The notes: a model not told the origin generated them from the sequence alone. A DNA stretch of 64,000 nt from Actinoplanes nipponensis (GCF_016862275.1 NZ_BOMQ01000079.1:105482-169481), one strand, 5' to 3'; numbered from the stretch's first letter, positions 44,187-52,477 are shown. Made by a program: numbers and translations.

Positions 44187-45313
44187 GTCCCGTCCTGCTG
44201 GGGTATCGCGTCGGTGACGGCGTCACCGAACAGGCCCGTCAATCGGGCCGGCGTCGTCCCGGCCGCCGCGGCGGCGGCCTCGACCGATCCGGCCGCCCGT
44301 ACCGCCGCCCGCACGATCGCCGGGACCAGGCGCGGGGTCTCGGCCGGCAGCGGTTCCGGTTCCTCGGTGCGCCAGCCCAGCGCCGAGGTCTGCGCGCTGA
44401 TCGTCCGGTAGCGGGAGTCGGTGATCACGCCAAGATCGGTGGAGCGGCGCAGCACCGCGGCGGCGGAGATCCGCCATTTCACCTTGAGCTGCAGCAGCCG
44501 TGCCGGTGTGACGGCGGTCGCGGCCAGGTCCGGGTAGATCTGGTCGTACGGCGCGAGGAATTCCGCGGCGAACCGCTGTGCCATGTCCTCCGCGTCGGCG
44601 CCGACACCCGGTGTGCACACACAGTGGGCGATCTCGTGGGTCAGGGTGAACCGCTGCCGGTCGACGGGTGCATCGGTGTTGACCACGAACACGGGTGGTT
44701 CACCGGGCGGATGCAGGCTGGTCGCGTCGACCTCGCGGCCGCCCAGCGACATCGGCACCACCAGCGCGCCGAGCTGCTCGGCCACAGCCGTGACCGACGC
44801 GATCGCGCCGTCGGGCAGGCCGAGTTCGGCGCGGAGTCCGGCGGCGACGGTCTGCGGGCCGACCACACCCTCCACCCTGGTCGGCGACACCGCGAAGGTG
44901 GGCAGCGGCGTCCCGGCGGCAACCGCGAGGCGGGTCAGGTACAGCCGGACGAGATTGATCTGGGCATGCAGCCGCCGCAAGGTCGACGCCTTCGTCGTAC
45001 GACGGTTGCGGTGGTACAAGCAGCCCTCGCCCAGCGACCACATTTTCGCCTCGGCGACCAGGAACTCCGGCGTCGACTCCAGGGCCACGGCGAACTGCTG
45101 CAGCCGGTCAGCGATGAGCGGGAGCGTCCCTTTCTCCACCCGGGAGACGTAGCTCTGGTTGCTCTTCGCCGGGTTGCCCGACAACTCGCCGAGCCGCGCG
45201 GCGAGCTCGGCCTGGGTCAGCCCGAGCGCTTCCCGCGCGGCAATCAGCAGCTGAGGGTTCGCTGCCTGATTGCCGAGAGGAAAGAGCACGTCCACGCGTC
45301 GACCGTACATCAT
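44183..45313 (-). CDS. XRE HTH plus ImmA/IrrE-type metallopeptidase
   Basis: The product has 376 residues; the start is one of two consecutive ATGs (45313 or 45310), with an AATAATTT-like box just upstream and no ribosome binding site, so a leaderless transcript is possible. Residues about 23-80 form an XRE helix-turn-helix (REALGLTQAELAARLGELSG, SYVSRVEKG). Residues 170-290 are an ImmA/IrrE (COG2856) peptidase domain with HEIAH at 226-230, the zinc-binding catalytic motif. Such proteins typically cleave a repressor in response to stress or invasion. It is co-translated with the TGT-like protein. Confidence 0.88.
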   Translation of the reverse strand: MMYGRRVDVLFPLGNQAANPQLLIAAREALGLTQAELAARLGELSGNPAKSNQSYVSRVEKGTLPLIADRLQQFAVALESTPEFLVAEAKMWSLGEGCLYHRNRRTTKASTLRRLHAQINLVRLYLTRLAVAAGTPLPTFAVSPTRVEGVVGPQTVAAGLRAELGLPDGAIASVTAVAEQLGALVVPMSLGGREVDATSLHPPGEPPVFVVNTDAPVDRQRFTLTHEIAHCVCTPGVGADAEDMAQRFAAEFLAPYDQIYPDLAATAVTPARLLQLKVKWRISAAAVLRRSTDLGVITDSRYRTISAQTSALGWRTEEPEPLPAETPRLVPAIVRAAVRAAGSVEAAAAAAGTTPARLTGLFGDAVTDAIPQQDGT

Positions 45314-45592
45314 GCCGACAGAAATGCGCGAAATTATTCCGCCGATGATTCTGCAGTGTCCAGGCTCGGTGAGAGCCCTGGAACTGCCACTTCCCGCTCG
45401 CCGGCCGGCTCGCGCCGCCTCGCTTGTCGCGGCCCAAGCCGCCCGGCGAGCCTCGACGCGATCGTCCGGCGGTCCACGCTCCTGGCGGGAGCGTTGAAGG
45501 CCCGCCCGGGTGAGGATGATGACGTGCGGCCTCGATCCGCAGACTAGGGAGAACGGTGATGGCCTTCGCGATGAGCGATCCCCGGTGCTGGC
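45314..45592. other. Intergenic region without a gene
   Basis: No coding pattern is convincing here. It should hold the promoter of the XRE-ImmA/TGT-like pair near 45314-45345. Confidence 0.45.
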
Positions 45593-45800
45593 GTGGGGAG
45601 TCGCCGGTGGCCGTGGCCGGCGACGGTGGAGGCCGCGCTCGACGGGCTGGCCGCACGCTACGGCGAGAGTCTGGTCGTCGTCGAGGGCGCTGACACCGCG
45701 GCTCACTGGTGGTGCGAGTCACGAGGCATGGGGACGAGCCGACATCATCGTCACCCGATGGATTGGGCTAGGATTTCTGCTTCCCAGCCGCCCGCGTTGA
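45593..45800 (+). pseudogene. Possible remnant of a DUF2493 (SLOG-like) gene
   Basis: One frame reads GSRRWPWPATVEAALDGLAA, then RYGESLVVVEGADTAAHWWC and ESRGMGTSRH. GSRxW and LVVVxGADTAA are the nucleotide-binding signatures of DUF2493/SLOG proteins. No proper start precedes it, the first strand is out of frame, and the frame degenerates after about 65 residues. It is probably a decayed gene. The match rests on short motifs, so confidence is modest. Confidence 0.4.
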
Positions 45801-46114
45801 CGTACTTACTCATGACTGATGCCTCTCGATGTGGGCAGCGCCCTTGTGGGCGCGATTGGGCAGAAGGACTGTCGGTCGGGTCGAACGCGGGCGAGATGTT
45901 GCTGGTCCGCGTCCTCGGCGGGTGATGTCCGGTTGCGCAGGCTGAAAATGTTCAGCTGGTGGGTCGCGACGGTGAGAGGGACGGGCGGCAGCCCGGAGAC
46001 CGCGTGCTCGATGCACGTCGGGATCCGGCCCGGCACGCAGCCGGCGCGGCGCCCGGGGGACAAAGCGCGGGGGTCCTCGGGGTACGCCGTGAACGTCCGG
46101 TGCGGGCGGGTATC
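45801..46114. other. Gap with a short motif shared with 48844-48878
   Basis: No full gene is visible. On the minus strand a frame from a TTG at 46063 reads RIPTCIEHAVSGLPPVPLT. A similar CIEH-x3-GLP-x2-PLT peptide is encoded at about 48844-48878, so either a short protein family or a shared DNA element is present. Confidence 0.4.
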
Positions 46115-46146
46115 TGCCCGGGGCGGCCGGTCGGCCGCCCCGGGCA
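46115..46146 (-). terminator. Intrinsic-type hairpin after the 112-aa gene
   Basis: A perfect 14-bp inverted repeat (TGCCCGGGGCGGCC / GGCCGCCCCGGGCA) with a 4-base loop starts six bases after the stop codon at 46152. There is no U-tract, as is common for actinobacterial terminators. Confidence 0.82.
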
Positions 46147-46151
46147 GAGGC

Positions 46152-46490
46152 TCAGGCCTGGGTGGGCGTCTGTGGCACGACGGTCGTGTAGTGCCAGCCG
46201 TTGCGGTCGCCGATGGCGTGCGACGGTGGCTGCTCGTCGGGGTTGGTCCAGTCGGTGAGCCGTTGGTAACCGAGGTCGGTCAGCGCGCTGTCGGCGGCGT
46301 CGATGCAGGTCCCGCCGTCGCGCTCGCTCCACACCACCTTTGCCCGCTGCTTGCTGCGGGTGGTGTTGCGGCCGGTTCCGTCGAGGACATAGAGGGTGGT
46401 GGCGAAGTTCTCGACTTCGATCCGGGCCGTGCGCCGGTCGCCGGTGTCTGCGGCGAGCTCTTCGGTGGCCGAAGCGGTGGGCTCAACCAT
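46152..46490 (-). CDS. Small protein of the 5'-element regulon
   Basis: The 112-residue product starts at an ATG with GGAAAGGA upstream. It has a globular alpha/beta composition with TARIEVENFATTLYVLDGTG and WSERDGGTCIDAADSALTDL. No motif or membrane span is recognised. The gene has its own copy of the conserved 5' element and its own strong terminator, so it is a single-gene unit. The frame continues upstream through the element, but the ribosome binding site favours this start. Confidence 0.7.
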   Translation of the reverse strand: MVEPTASATEELAADTGDRRTARIEVENFATTLYVLDGTGRNTTRSKQRAKVVWSERDGGTCIDAADSALTDLGYQRLTDWTNPDEQPPSHAIGDRNGWHYTTVVPQTPTQA

Positions 46491-46578
46491 GTCGGTTCCT
46501 TTCCGATGGTGGTTTGGCGTCCGGTCGAGGCTTGCCTTCCCCTCCCGAACTACAACTAAGATACCATATAAACTGGTG
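46491..46578 (-). promoter_or_regulatory. Conserved 5' element, copy 1
   Basis: Read on the minus strand, a -10-like TATCTT box is followed by GGGAGGGGAAGGCAAGCC and then GGAAAGGA before the ATG. The same order occurs upstream of 48041, 50187, 53140 and 55111. The GGGG-AAGGCAAG-CCYC part can fold into a hairpin. This copy differs from the others in the stretch between the -10 box and the G-run. Confidence 0.75.
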
Positions 46579-46600
46579 GAGTGCTCCCCGGAGCGTCGGG

Positions 46601-46960
46601 CTACCTGTCCTCGTGGCAGCACTTGGCCGGCTTTAGCAGCCTGCGCGCCACCTTCGCGATCAGGCCGTAACCGGTGTCGTGGCGCAGGAACACCCGCCCG
46701 GACGGCCAGGAAGCGGTCCATGCGCGATCGGCGACGTGCTTGAGGGTGGCCGCCGGTTCGGATTCACCTTCGCGGATCAAGGTCCAGCCTCGCCCCAGAA
46801 TCAACCCGTGGCACACGGTGTCGCGGAACATGTACTTCACGCCGGTGCAGTCGTTGTAGAGGACCACGTCGCCTTCGTCGTCGAGGATCGAGTTGCGACG
46901 CTGGAACGGATCGCATTCGGGATGCCCGCACAGGGCGGTGTTGCGGGTCAGGGTGCTCAT
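46601..46960 (-). CDS. Hypothetical protein with CGHPECDPFQRR N-terminal motif
   Basis: The product has 119 residues. It begins MSTLTRNTALCGHPECDPFQ, with closely spaced cysteines and histidine that may bind a metal, and ends with KPAKCCHEDR. The middle is beta-rich. It is the last gene of a three-gene operon linked by four-base overlaps. No family recognised. Confidence 0.7.
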   Translation of the reverse strand: MSTLTRNTALCGHPECDPFQRRNSILDDEGDVVLYNDCTGVKYMFRDTVCHGLILGRGWTLIREGESEPAATLKHVADRAWTASWPSGRVFLRHDTGYGLIAKVARRLLKPAKCCHEDR

Positions 46961-47208
46961 GCCGTCACCTCGATGGTTGAGCCGTATGGCACGTGCATGC
47001 CGGTGGACTTGCGCTGGCCGTTCTCGACGTACTCGAACATGCCGCCCGCGTCGTCACGGCGGAACTCGGGCCGTACGTGATCGCGGCTGTGTGCCAGGCT
47101 GGTGAACGTGCCTTCGTAGTGGTGAATGCGGCCGTCGAATTCACGGGTGAACACGACGGGCGCGTCGACGAACGGCGTGAGGTCGGTGGTGGGCCCGATG
47201 ATCGTCAT
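46957..47208 (-). CDS. Small hypothetical protein
   Basis: The 83-residue product is beta-rich (APVVFTREFDGRIHHYEGTF, MFEYVENGQRKSTGMHVPYG) with no recognised motif. Overlaps of four bases with the genes on both sides place it firmly in a three-gene operon. The short length and even hydrophobic pattern suggest a compact beta fold. Confidence 0.68.
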   Translation of the reverse strand: MTIIGPTTDLTPFVDAPVVFTREFDGRIHHYEGTFTSLAHSRDHVRPEFRRDDAGGMFEYVENGQRKSTGMHVPYGSTIEVTA

Positions 47209-47717
47209 GACGCCACCTCGGTCTCGCCCACGGCGGTCGGCTCGCTGTTGTCAAGCTTCATCAGGTCGGCCGTCGTATCGTCGGCGTGCTGGGGCGTGGG
47301 CTGCGCCGTCGTGAAGGCTCGGCCGGCGGCTGGTTCGGGCTCGGGTTCGGTGTCCGGGGCGTGACCTTCGATGGCGCTGCCCACACGGCCGTTCGGGCAC
47401 CACGGCGGGTCGATCTTGGCGCCCCACTGGTCGGGTGGGGGCGCAGGTTGCAGGGCGTGGGGGCATTGCTGGCCTCGGGTGTCGCGGTGGTCGTTGTACC
47501 GAAACTGCGCGGGTGCGAAGTCGGGGTTGGTGAAGGTGACGCCGTAGGCGCCGAAAAGCTCACTGATCGCCTGCGTGACGTCGCTGTCATGCTCCACGCC
47601 TGGCGCTCCCTCGCTGTCGTATTCGAGGGTGTAGAAGATCCGGCGCAGCAGTGCACGCTGCTCGGTGCTGGTGATTCGGGCAAATTGCATCTCTGCCAGC
47701 TCAGTGAAGTCGGTCAT
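47205..47717 (-). CDS. Hypothetical protein, first gene of a three-gene operon
   Basis: The 170-residue product starts at an ATG with GAGAGGA upstream. The first 90 residues are folded (MTDFTELAEMQFARITSTEQ, LFGAYGVTFTNPDFAPAQFR). The last 70 are proline/glutamate/threonine-rich and probably disordered. It lacks a full copy of the conserved 5' element, and a hairpin lies just upstream at 47766-47789. Confidence 0.68.
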   Translation of the reverse strand: MTDFTELAEMQFARITSTEQRALLRRIFYTLEYDSEGAPGVEHDSDVTQAISELFGAYGVTFTNPDFAPAQFRYNDHRDTRGQQCPHALQPAPPPDQWGAKIDPPWCPNGRVGSAIEGHAPDTEPEPEPAAGRAFTTAQPTPQHADDTTADLMKLDNSEPTAVGETEVAS

Positions 47718-47765
47718 TACCGTGGTCCTCTCGGTGCCCGGGGCGCGCTGTCACGCGGATGGCCG

Positions 47766-47789
47766 CCGAGTGCCCTGGTGGGCACTCGG
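47766..47789 (-). terminator. Hairpin after the 79-aa gene
   Basis: A perfect 10-bp inverted repeat (CCGAGTGCCC / GGGCACTCGG) with a 4-base loop lies 13 bases after the stop at 47802. It may also act as an attenuator for the operon starting at 47717. Confidence 0.72.
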
Positions 47790-47801
47790 CCGCGGGAATC
47801 G

Positions 47802-48041
47802 TCAGGAGCAGTCGAGGCCGCATCCGGTGCACACGAGGATCTGTCCGTTTCGGAGCCACTGGGTGGCGTAGGTGCTGGAGCACTCCTCGGGCCGGGGCCG
47901 GGGCCAGTCGCCCGCGACAACGGCACGGCCGGGCCAGACGGATTCGTGGTCGTCGGTGCCGTGGTAGGCGACCGGTCCGGGCCGGTAGCTGATGCCGTCG
48001 ATGATCGCCGGGACGTAGGGACCGGCGTGGTTGACGAGCAT
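47802..48041 (-). CDS. Small hypothetical protein with the conserved 5' element
   Basis: The 79-residue product starts at the ATG at 48041 (MLVNHAGPYVPAIID) with AGAGG upstream. A C-terminal CTGCGLDC motif could bind a metal. It is a single-gene unit with its own copy of the 5' element and its own terminator. A longer open frame that continues upstream runs through the regulatory element and is not preferred. Confidence 0.65.
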   Translation of the reverse strand: MLVNHAGPYVPAIIDGISYRPGPVAYHGTDDHESVWPGRAVVAGDWPRPRPEECSSTYATQWLRNGQILVCTGCGLDCS

Positions 48042-48126
48042 GAGGTGACCTCTCGGTTGGCGGTTTGGGGCCGTCCGGTCGGGGCTTGCCTTCCCTCCCG
48101 GACAACTACTAAGATACCACGTTTTG
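48042..48126 (-). promoter_or_regulatory. Conserved 5' element, copy 2
   Basis: On the minus strand: TATCTTAGTAGTTGTCCGGG, then AGGGAAGGCAAGCCCCGACC. It has one G fewer in the G-run than copies 3-5. GTCCGG and CCGGAC flank the AAGGCAAG loop and can pair. Confidence 0.78.
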
Positions 48127-48176
48127 CGGGACGGAGAAAGTCCCCCGGGCGCTTCTTGGCCGGGTTTGCTGGTGGG

Positions 48177-48222
48177 TGGGGCTGCCGACCGGTGGGGGTT
48201 GGCAAGCGGTCGGCAGCCCTTT
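48177..48222 (-). terminator. Hairpin after the 181-aa gene
   Basis: The inverted repeat GGGCTGCCGACC / GGTCGGCAGCCC has a loop of about 17 bases and is followed in the plus sense by TTTAA. It lies about 25 bases after the stop at 48247. Confidence 0.65.
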
Positions 48223-48246
48223 AACCACCAGGGATGAGGCTTGGGG

Positions 48247-48792
48247 TCAGGCGGCGGCGGGGACTGCGGTGAGTCGGCGCGGCCTGCTGGTGGGGGTGTC
48301 GGTGGTGGGGATGCCGCACTGGTCGCACACTTGAGGCCCCCAGCGGTGGGGTGCGTCGGCTCCGGCGGCGGGGCAGGGGCGGTGGCGCAGCTCGTCGATG
48401 TCGGCATCGATCAGGCAGGCCGGGCAGTGTCCCCAGGTGGCGGTGGGTGGCCCGGTGAGCGGGGTGGCGCATCGAACGCATTCGAGGGCGGCTTGTCGGA
48501 TGGCGCTGAGGATGTTGCGCGCGGTGACGGCGTGGGCGGCGGTGGGCAGGTGCCGCCAGGCGTCGGTGCCGTAGAGGCGTGTCCATTCCTCGGCGCTGAG
48601 TCGCCGGCGGTGCTGGCCGGCGGCGGTGGTGCGGTTGGCGGTGAGGTGGTCTTCGACGTCGTCGGGGGTGAGCAGAAGGTGGGCGCATCCGTAGTGCGCG
48701 GCGAGGGCTTTGATGAGGTCGAGGGCGTCTTCCGGCTGCAGGGTGGTGGGCAGCCGCACACCGTGGGGCAGTCGGGCGGCGAGTGATGACAT
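48247..48792 (-). CDS. Hypothetical protein with two zinc-ribbon-like cysteine pairs
   Basis: The product has 181 residues. The N-terminal half is helical (EDALDLIKALAAHYGCAHLL). The C-terminal half has CVRCATPL, HCPACLID and VCDQCGIP, three C-x2-C pairs suggesting a zinc ribbon. It starts at an ATG with GGAG eight bases upstream. It probably binds nucleic acid or a partner (inference). It lacks the shared 5' element but has a CIEH-type motif segment upstream. Confidence 0.72.
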   Translation of the reverse strand: MSSLAARLPHGVRLPTTLQPEDALDLIKALAAHYGCAHLLLTPDDVEDHLTANRTTAAGQHRRRLSAEEWTRLYGTDAWRHLPTAAHAVTARNILSAIRQAALECVRCATPLTGPPTATWGHCPACLIDADIDELRHRPCPAAGADAPHRWGPQVCDQCGIPTTDTPTSRPRRLTAVPAAA

Positions 48793-48930
48793 GGCGGTTC
48801 TCCGGTGCAGGTGTGAGGTCTGGTGGTTCGGCCGTAAGGGGGGCGAGCGGCAGCCCGCGGGGCGGGTGCTCGATGCACTCGCAACGCGGTCTACGCGTTG
48901 CGACGCCAGGGCGGGTCGCTGTGGTTGGTG

Positions 48931-48961
48931 CCGGGGTGGGCGCTGGCCGCGCCCACCCCGG
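48931..48961 (-). terminator. Hairpin after the DUF932 gene
   Basis: A perfect 13-bp inverted repeat (CCGGGGTGGGCGC / GCGCCCACCCCGG) with a 5-base loop starts nine bases after the stop at 48970. Confidence 0.82.
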
Positions 48962-48969
48962 CGGGTGGG

Positions 48970-50187
48970 TCAGCGGTTCACACGCTGCAAGAGCAGGCGG
49001 TGAGCCTGGCTCTTCTTGTCGTCGGCGGTGCCCTCCAGTACGGCGGTGGCGCGCGCAGCCAGGTTGTTGCCGCGCAGGTTGCCGGTCGGACGCATCCGCG
49101 TCTTCCAGTCGGTGTACTCGGTGATCGCACGTTCGGCGGCGTAGGCGGTGCGGCCCAGCCTCTCCGTGTTGTCGGCCCACAGGTCGGTCAATGCGTCCAG
49201 GCGGCGGGCGTGGTTGTTGAGGGTCTTGGCCGGGGCGGTCTCGTCGGGCGCGGCCCACAACTGGCCGATCACCTGGTGGAACTCCGCCAGCGCCAGATCA
49301 GTACGCGCCAGGGCCTCTTCCTCGGCGGCGAACTCGTCGTAGTACTTGATGGACAGCTTCAGGGTGCGGCGGGCCTCCTCGATGCGCTCGGCGGCGTTCT
49401 TGGTGTGCCGCACGCCCCAGCGGGCGTACGCGTCGCGGACGGCGAATCGCTCGGTGTTGCCGCACAGCGGCCGCCACGGGGTCACGACGTTCTGGAACAG
49501 GCTCGATCCGTCGTGGGAATTGATCGCCACCACGAACGGCACGATCTCGTCGTTGATGCCCTCGGCGTCGATGGTGATCGTCTGCGGCAGGCGCATGGAC
49601 ACGAACACCTTGCGGCCTTCGCGCAGCGCTCCGGCAGACTCCCAGATGACGCCGTAGTCGTCCACGAGGTCCTGGAGGAACTCGAACGCCTGCCGGTTCT
49701 GGATCACCTCGTAGCGGGCTCCGACCACCCCGAGCCCGGCATAGGTGTCATCGCGGAAGTTGACGAACTGGTCCGCGAGCATGATCGGTGAGCTGTCGGG
49801 TTCGGGCTGGAACAGCACGGGCCGCCGCTCCACCCGGAAGTTGATCCCTCCGAGGTCGAGCACCTCGTCAATGTCGCTGGTGCCGCCCGGGACGATGTTG
49901 CCGAGGCCGTGCCATGCCGGGGTGGTGCTGTAGAGCGCGGCGCGGCCGGTGGTGGTGTCCAATCCGTGCTGCGGGAGGATCTGCCCGTCGGCCTGACGGA
50001 GCAGGATCTCGCCGTTGTCCCAGCTGTCCGGGTCGGTGACCCGGAACCGGCCGTTGCCGATCGCGGTGAGCTTGCCGTCGGCAATGCGCCGGTCGAAATC
50101 AGCGGAAGCGTCCTTGGCCGCCTCGAACTGCGCGGCGCGGGTCGTGGCGAACTGCTGATTGACGTCGATGTTGGCGACGATCGTCAC
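48970..50187 (-). CDS. DUF932 (phage/plasmid-like) protein
   Basis: The 405-residue product starts at a GTG preceded by AAGGGAAG. The region TPAWHGLGNIVPGGTSDIDE through SHDGSSLFQNVVTPWRPLCG and NTERFAVRDAYARWGVRHTK is characteristic of the DUF932 / TIGR03299 phage- and plasmid-associated family, whose molecular function is unknown. It is a single-gene unit with the conserved 5' element. Its presence beside ParB- and DprA-like genes supports a plasmid- or ICE-derived block. Confidence 0.88.
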   Translation of the reverse strand: MTIVANIDVNQQFATTRAAQFEAAKDASADFDRRIADGKLTAIGNGRFRVTDPDSWDNGEILLRQADGQILPQHGLDTTTGRAALYSTTPAWHGLGNIVPGGTSDIDEVLDLGGINFRVERRPVLFQPEPDSSPIMLADQFVNFRDDTYAGLGVVGARYEVIQNRQAFEFLQDLVDDYGVIWESAGALREGRKVFVSMRLPQTITIDAEGINDEIVPFVVAINSHDGSSLFQNVVTPWRPLCGNTERFAVRDAYARWGVRHTKNAAERIEEARRTLKLSIKYYDEFAAEEEALARTDLALAEFHQVIGQLWAAPDETAPAKTLNNHARRLDALTDLWADNTERLGRTAYAAERAITEYTDWKTRMRPTGNLRGNNLAARATAVLEGTADDKKSQAHRLLLQRVNR

Positions 50188-50276
50188 GATGTCTTCCCTT
50201 TCGGGTTGGTGGTTTGGGGCTGTCCGGCCGGGGCTTGCCTTCCCCTCCCGGACAACTACTAAGTTACCCTATTTTG
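50188..50276 (-). promoter_or_regulatory. Conserved 5' element, copy 3
   Basis: On the minus strand: TAACTTAGTAGTTGTCCGGG, AGGGGAAGGCAAGCCCCGGC and then CCGGAC; GTCCGG/CCGGAC and GGGG/CCCC pair around the AAGGCAAG loop, giving the best hairpin of the five. The frame aligned with the gene has a TAG immediately before the element and no start codon inside it. Confidence 0.8.
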
Positions 50277-50714
50277 GTCTGTGTGTCTACCCTTGGCGAC
50301 CATGGACCAGGACATTTATCAAGATCTTTTGTAAGCCTGTGAGCGTGAGCTGCGCGACTGGCCGCACTCGTCCGCTTAGCTCGGGCGTCCTGCCCTTTTT
50401 CGGACGGCGGGGGGCGAACTCGTTCGCCCGGTTCCGGGCGTCGGCGGTCCAATCCGGGCCGGGGGTTTCGACCAAAAGATCATGTGGGGTGTGCATGATG
50501 TTTTGGGAGCCCGGAACGGATTTGACGGCCGACGAGCGGAACCTACACTGCCGGGCGTTAGCCCCTGGTGGCCGGAAAAGGGAAGGGCAGCGCGGCCGTA
50601 GGCCGCTCGACTCCGGCCCGCCAAGGGCCGGCACCAGCCGGAGGCTGGTTCGCCGGCCACCGGCCGGAAATCGGAGCGGCCACCTACGCAGGTTGATACG
50701 AGTCGTGATGTGGT
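50277..50714. repeat. Duplicated intergenic segment, copy A
   Basis: From about 50383 to 50600 this segment closely resembles 55303-55515: shared blocks include GGCGTCCTGCCCTTT, TCCAATCCGGGCCGGGGGTT, ATGATGTT and GGATTTGAC. A CAAGATCTTTTG block at about 50317-50328 recurs near 53269 and, as CAAGATCCTTTG, near 55248. No convincing gene is present; an open frame on each strand spans it but substitutions between copies do not favour third positions. Confidence 0.75.
50472..50506. promoter_or_regulatory. Dyad-symmetric site, copy A
   Basis: The arms are CCAAAAGATCATG (50472-50484) and CATGATGTTTTGG (50494-50506) with a 9-base spacer, complementary except for one position. The homologous site at 55391-55425 has compensatory changes. 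It may be an operator, a centromere-like site or an RNA hairpin. Confidence 0.7.
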
Positions 50715-50747
50715 GCCGGTCGAGGGTCAGGGCGACCCTCGACCGGC
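50715..50747 (-). terminator. Hairpin after the ParB-like gene
   Basis: A perfect 14-bp inverted repeat (GCCGGTCGAGGGTC / GACCCTCGACCGGC) with a 5-base loop lies 11 bases after the stop at 50758. Confidence 0.82.
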
Positions 50748-50757
50748 GAGGTGATGC

Positions 50758-52440
50758 TTAGGCGGCGATCGGCTCCGCCTGGTCGTCGGCCAGCGTTCCC
50801 GGCGTGTCTGTCACGGCGCTTTGGCCGTCGATGCTTTCCGCAGTGCTGACGTCTTCGGTGGTCTCGGGAACGAGGGCCAGGGCCGGGCTTGTGCCTGCGC
50901 TGGTGATATTCCCCGTGACCTTGTCGATGATGAGTTGTTCCACCTTGCCGGGCTCGTAGCCGTTGAGGGTGCACCACTGGAGGTAGCGTGCGGTGCTCTC
51001 GTTCTCGCCGCGCCAGGTGGTCCGGGTGATCGCGCTCTCGTGGGCGGCCACGACGGAGGCAAGGGCGATCATGGTGTAGCGCATCTCGCTACCTCGGGCG
51101 GGCACTCGCTTGGTTCCCGGCCGCTTGATCTTGCCGGGGTTCAGCAGATCGTCCAGCATCTTGCGGCCACCGGAGACCCAGGTTCCGAGCAGATAGCCCG
51201 ACTCCGCCAGTTCCTGGGCGATCAACTTCTTGCTGCCCTTGGGCTCGGCTGTGCCTGCGAGCAGGTCAGCGACCCATTTGCGGCGCACGGTGTTGGCGGC
51301 CTCCATCGCCCTGTTGTTCTCGATGACCGTGCGCCGCTCGGCCTTCTCGGCCTCGGTCATGGTTCCGCTGCGGACCGGCGTGCCGGTGGAGCTGTAGACG
51401 GTGTGGCCGTTGCCCTTCCAGTCGGTGCAGTAGGTCAGCTCGACCAGGGTGGTGCTGTAGGACGGGAAGTACACCGCGACGGCGTGCCCGGGGCACGCGA
51501 TGTGGTCGTCGTCGCTGATGTGCTTGCCGTCCTCGGTACGCAGGGCATGGACCGGCTTGACGTTCGGATCGGTGTAGTCAGGCCGGTCGGCGAGCAGGGT
51601 GACTCCGGCGTCGGTTAGTTCGGCGCGGCGTTGTTCGACGGTGGCGTGCCTGGCTCTGGTGGCTCGGACTTCTTCGACCGCACGGGCGAAGGAGAACGGG
51701 CCATCCTCGGCCTCTTCGAGTAGCTGGTCGACGGTGTCCGGAGTGTCGGCGAACTCCGAGAGCATGGCCTGCTGAGTCAGGTCCAAGCCGGACTGCTGGG
51801 CACGTTGGCTGACGGGACCGGTCAGCTTGGCGACGGCCCGGGCGGCCTTGACGCGCTCGATGCCGTAGCCGGTGCGCCGGTCGATCTCGTCGTCATCCAG
51901 GCCGTACAGGGCCAGCTGCTCGACACCCTGGGCCAATTGCTGGGCCGTGGGATCCGTGCGGTGAATCTGGCGCAGCATGCTGACGATCTGCTCGACGTTC
52001 CCGGCCAGGTCTTCACGGATGATGGCCTGGACATATTTCTGTTTGGCGTCGACCGCTGACCAGTAGCGCTGCTCGCCGTCGACGGCGAGGTAGCGCGGCT
52101 TGTTGCGGTGCGTGCCGTAGGGAATCACGATCAGCGGCGCGAGCAGTCCCCGGATCCCGTCTTCCTCCAGGTTCTGCACGATTCCCGGCAACGCCTGGGC
52201 GTTGGTGCGAACGTTCTTCGGGTTGGGCAGGATCCGCTTCACCCGAAGTGCCTTGTAGTCACCCGGCAACTCGGGTACGTCGTCATCGTCGTCTTCGTCA
52301 TCCGCCTCCTCGGTCTCGGTGGGCGGCGGGTCGGCTGGGGTGGTGGTGTCGGCCTGCGGCTGCTCGGTCTCGGTGGGCGGCGGGTCGGCTGGGGTGGAGG
52401 CTCGGCGAGCTTTTCTTCTCGGTGTGGTGGTCGTAGCCAC
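50758..52440 (-). CDS. ParB-like nuclease/partition protein
   Basis: The 560-residue product starts at a GTG with AAGGGA upstream. Residues 1-55 are an acidic, proline-rich tail with TPADPPPTETE repeated twice. Residues about 60-140 are a ParB N-terminal domain (VKRILPNPKNVRTN; RYLAVDGEQRYWSAVDAKQK, the GERR-like box). Next comes a helix-turn-helix region (EIDRRTGYGIERVKAARAVA). The C-terminal 300 residues are unlike standard ParB. A role in partition or plasmid regulation is inferred. It has its own hairpin leader and terminator. Confidence 0.82.
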   Translation of the reverse strand: MATTTTPRRKARRASTPADPPPTETEQPQADTTTPADPPPTETEEADDEDDDDDVPELPGDYKALRVKRILPNPKNVRTNAQALPGIVQNLEEDGIRGLLAPLIVIPYGTHRNKPRYLAVDGEQRYWSAVDAKQKYVQAIIREDLAGNVEQIVSMLRQIHRTDPTAQQLAQGVEQLALYGLDDDEIDRRTGYGIERVKAARAVAKLTGPVSQRAQQSGLDLTQQAMLSEFADTPDTVDQLLEEAEDGPFSFARAVEEVRATRARHATVEQRRAELTDAGVTLLADRPDYTDPNVKPVHALRTEDGKHISDDDHIACPGHAVAVYFPSYSTTLVELTYCTDWKGNGHTVYSSTGTPVRSGTMTEAEKAERRTVIENNRAMEAANTVRRKWVADLLAGTAEPKGSKKLIAQELAESGYLLGTWVSGGRKMLDDLLNPGKIKRPGTKRVPARGSEMRYTMIALASVVAAHESAITRTTWRGENESTARYLQWCTLNGYEPGKVEQLIIDKVTGNITSAGTSPALALVPETTEDVSTAESIDGQSAVTDTPGTLADDQAEPIAA

Positions 52441-52477
52441 GATTGGGTCCCTTTCGATTGGATGGTTCGTGGTTTGG

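Noticed and set aside
50287..50634. 115-residue minus-strand frame inside duplicated copy A
   Set aside because: The corresponding frame in copy B differs at all codon positions and no start or ribosome binding site is shared.
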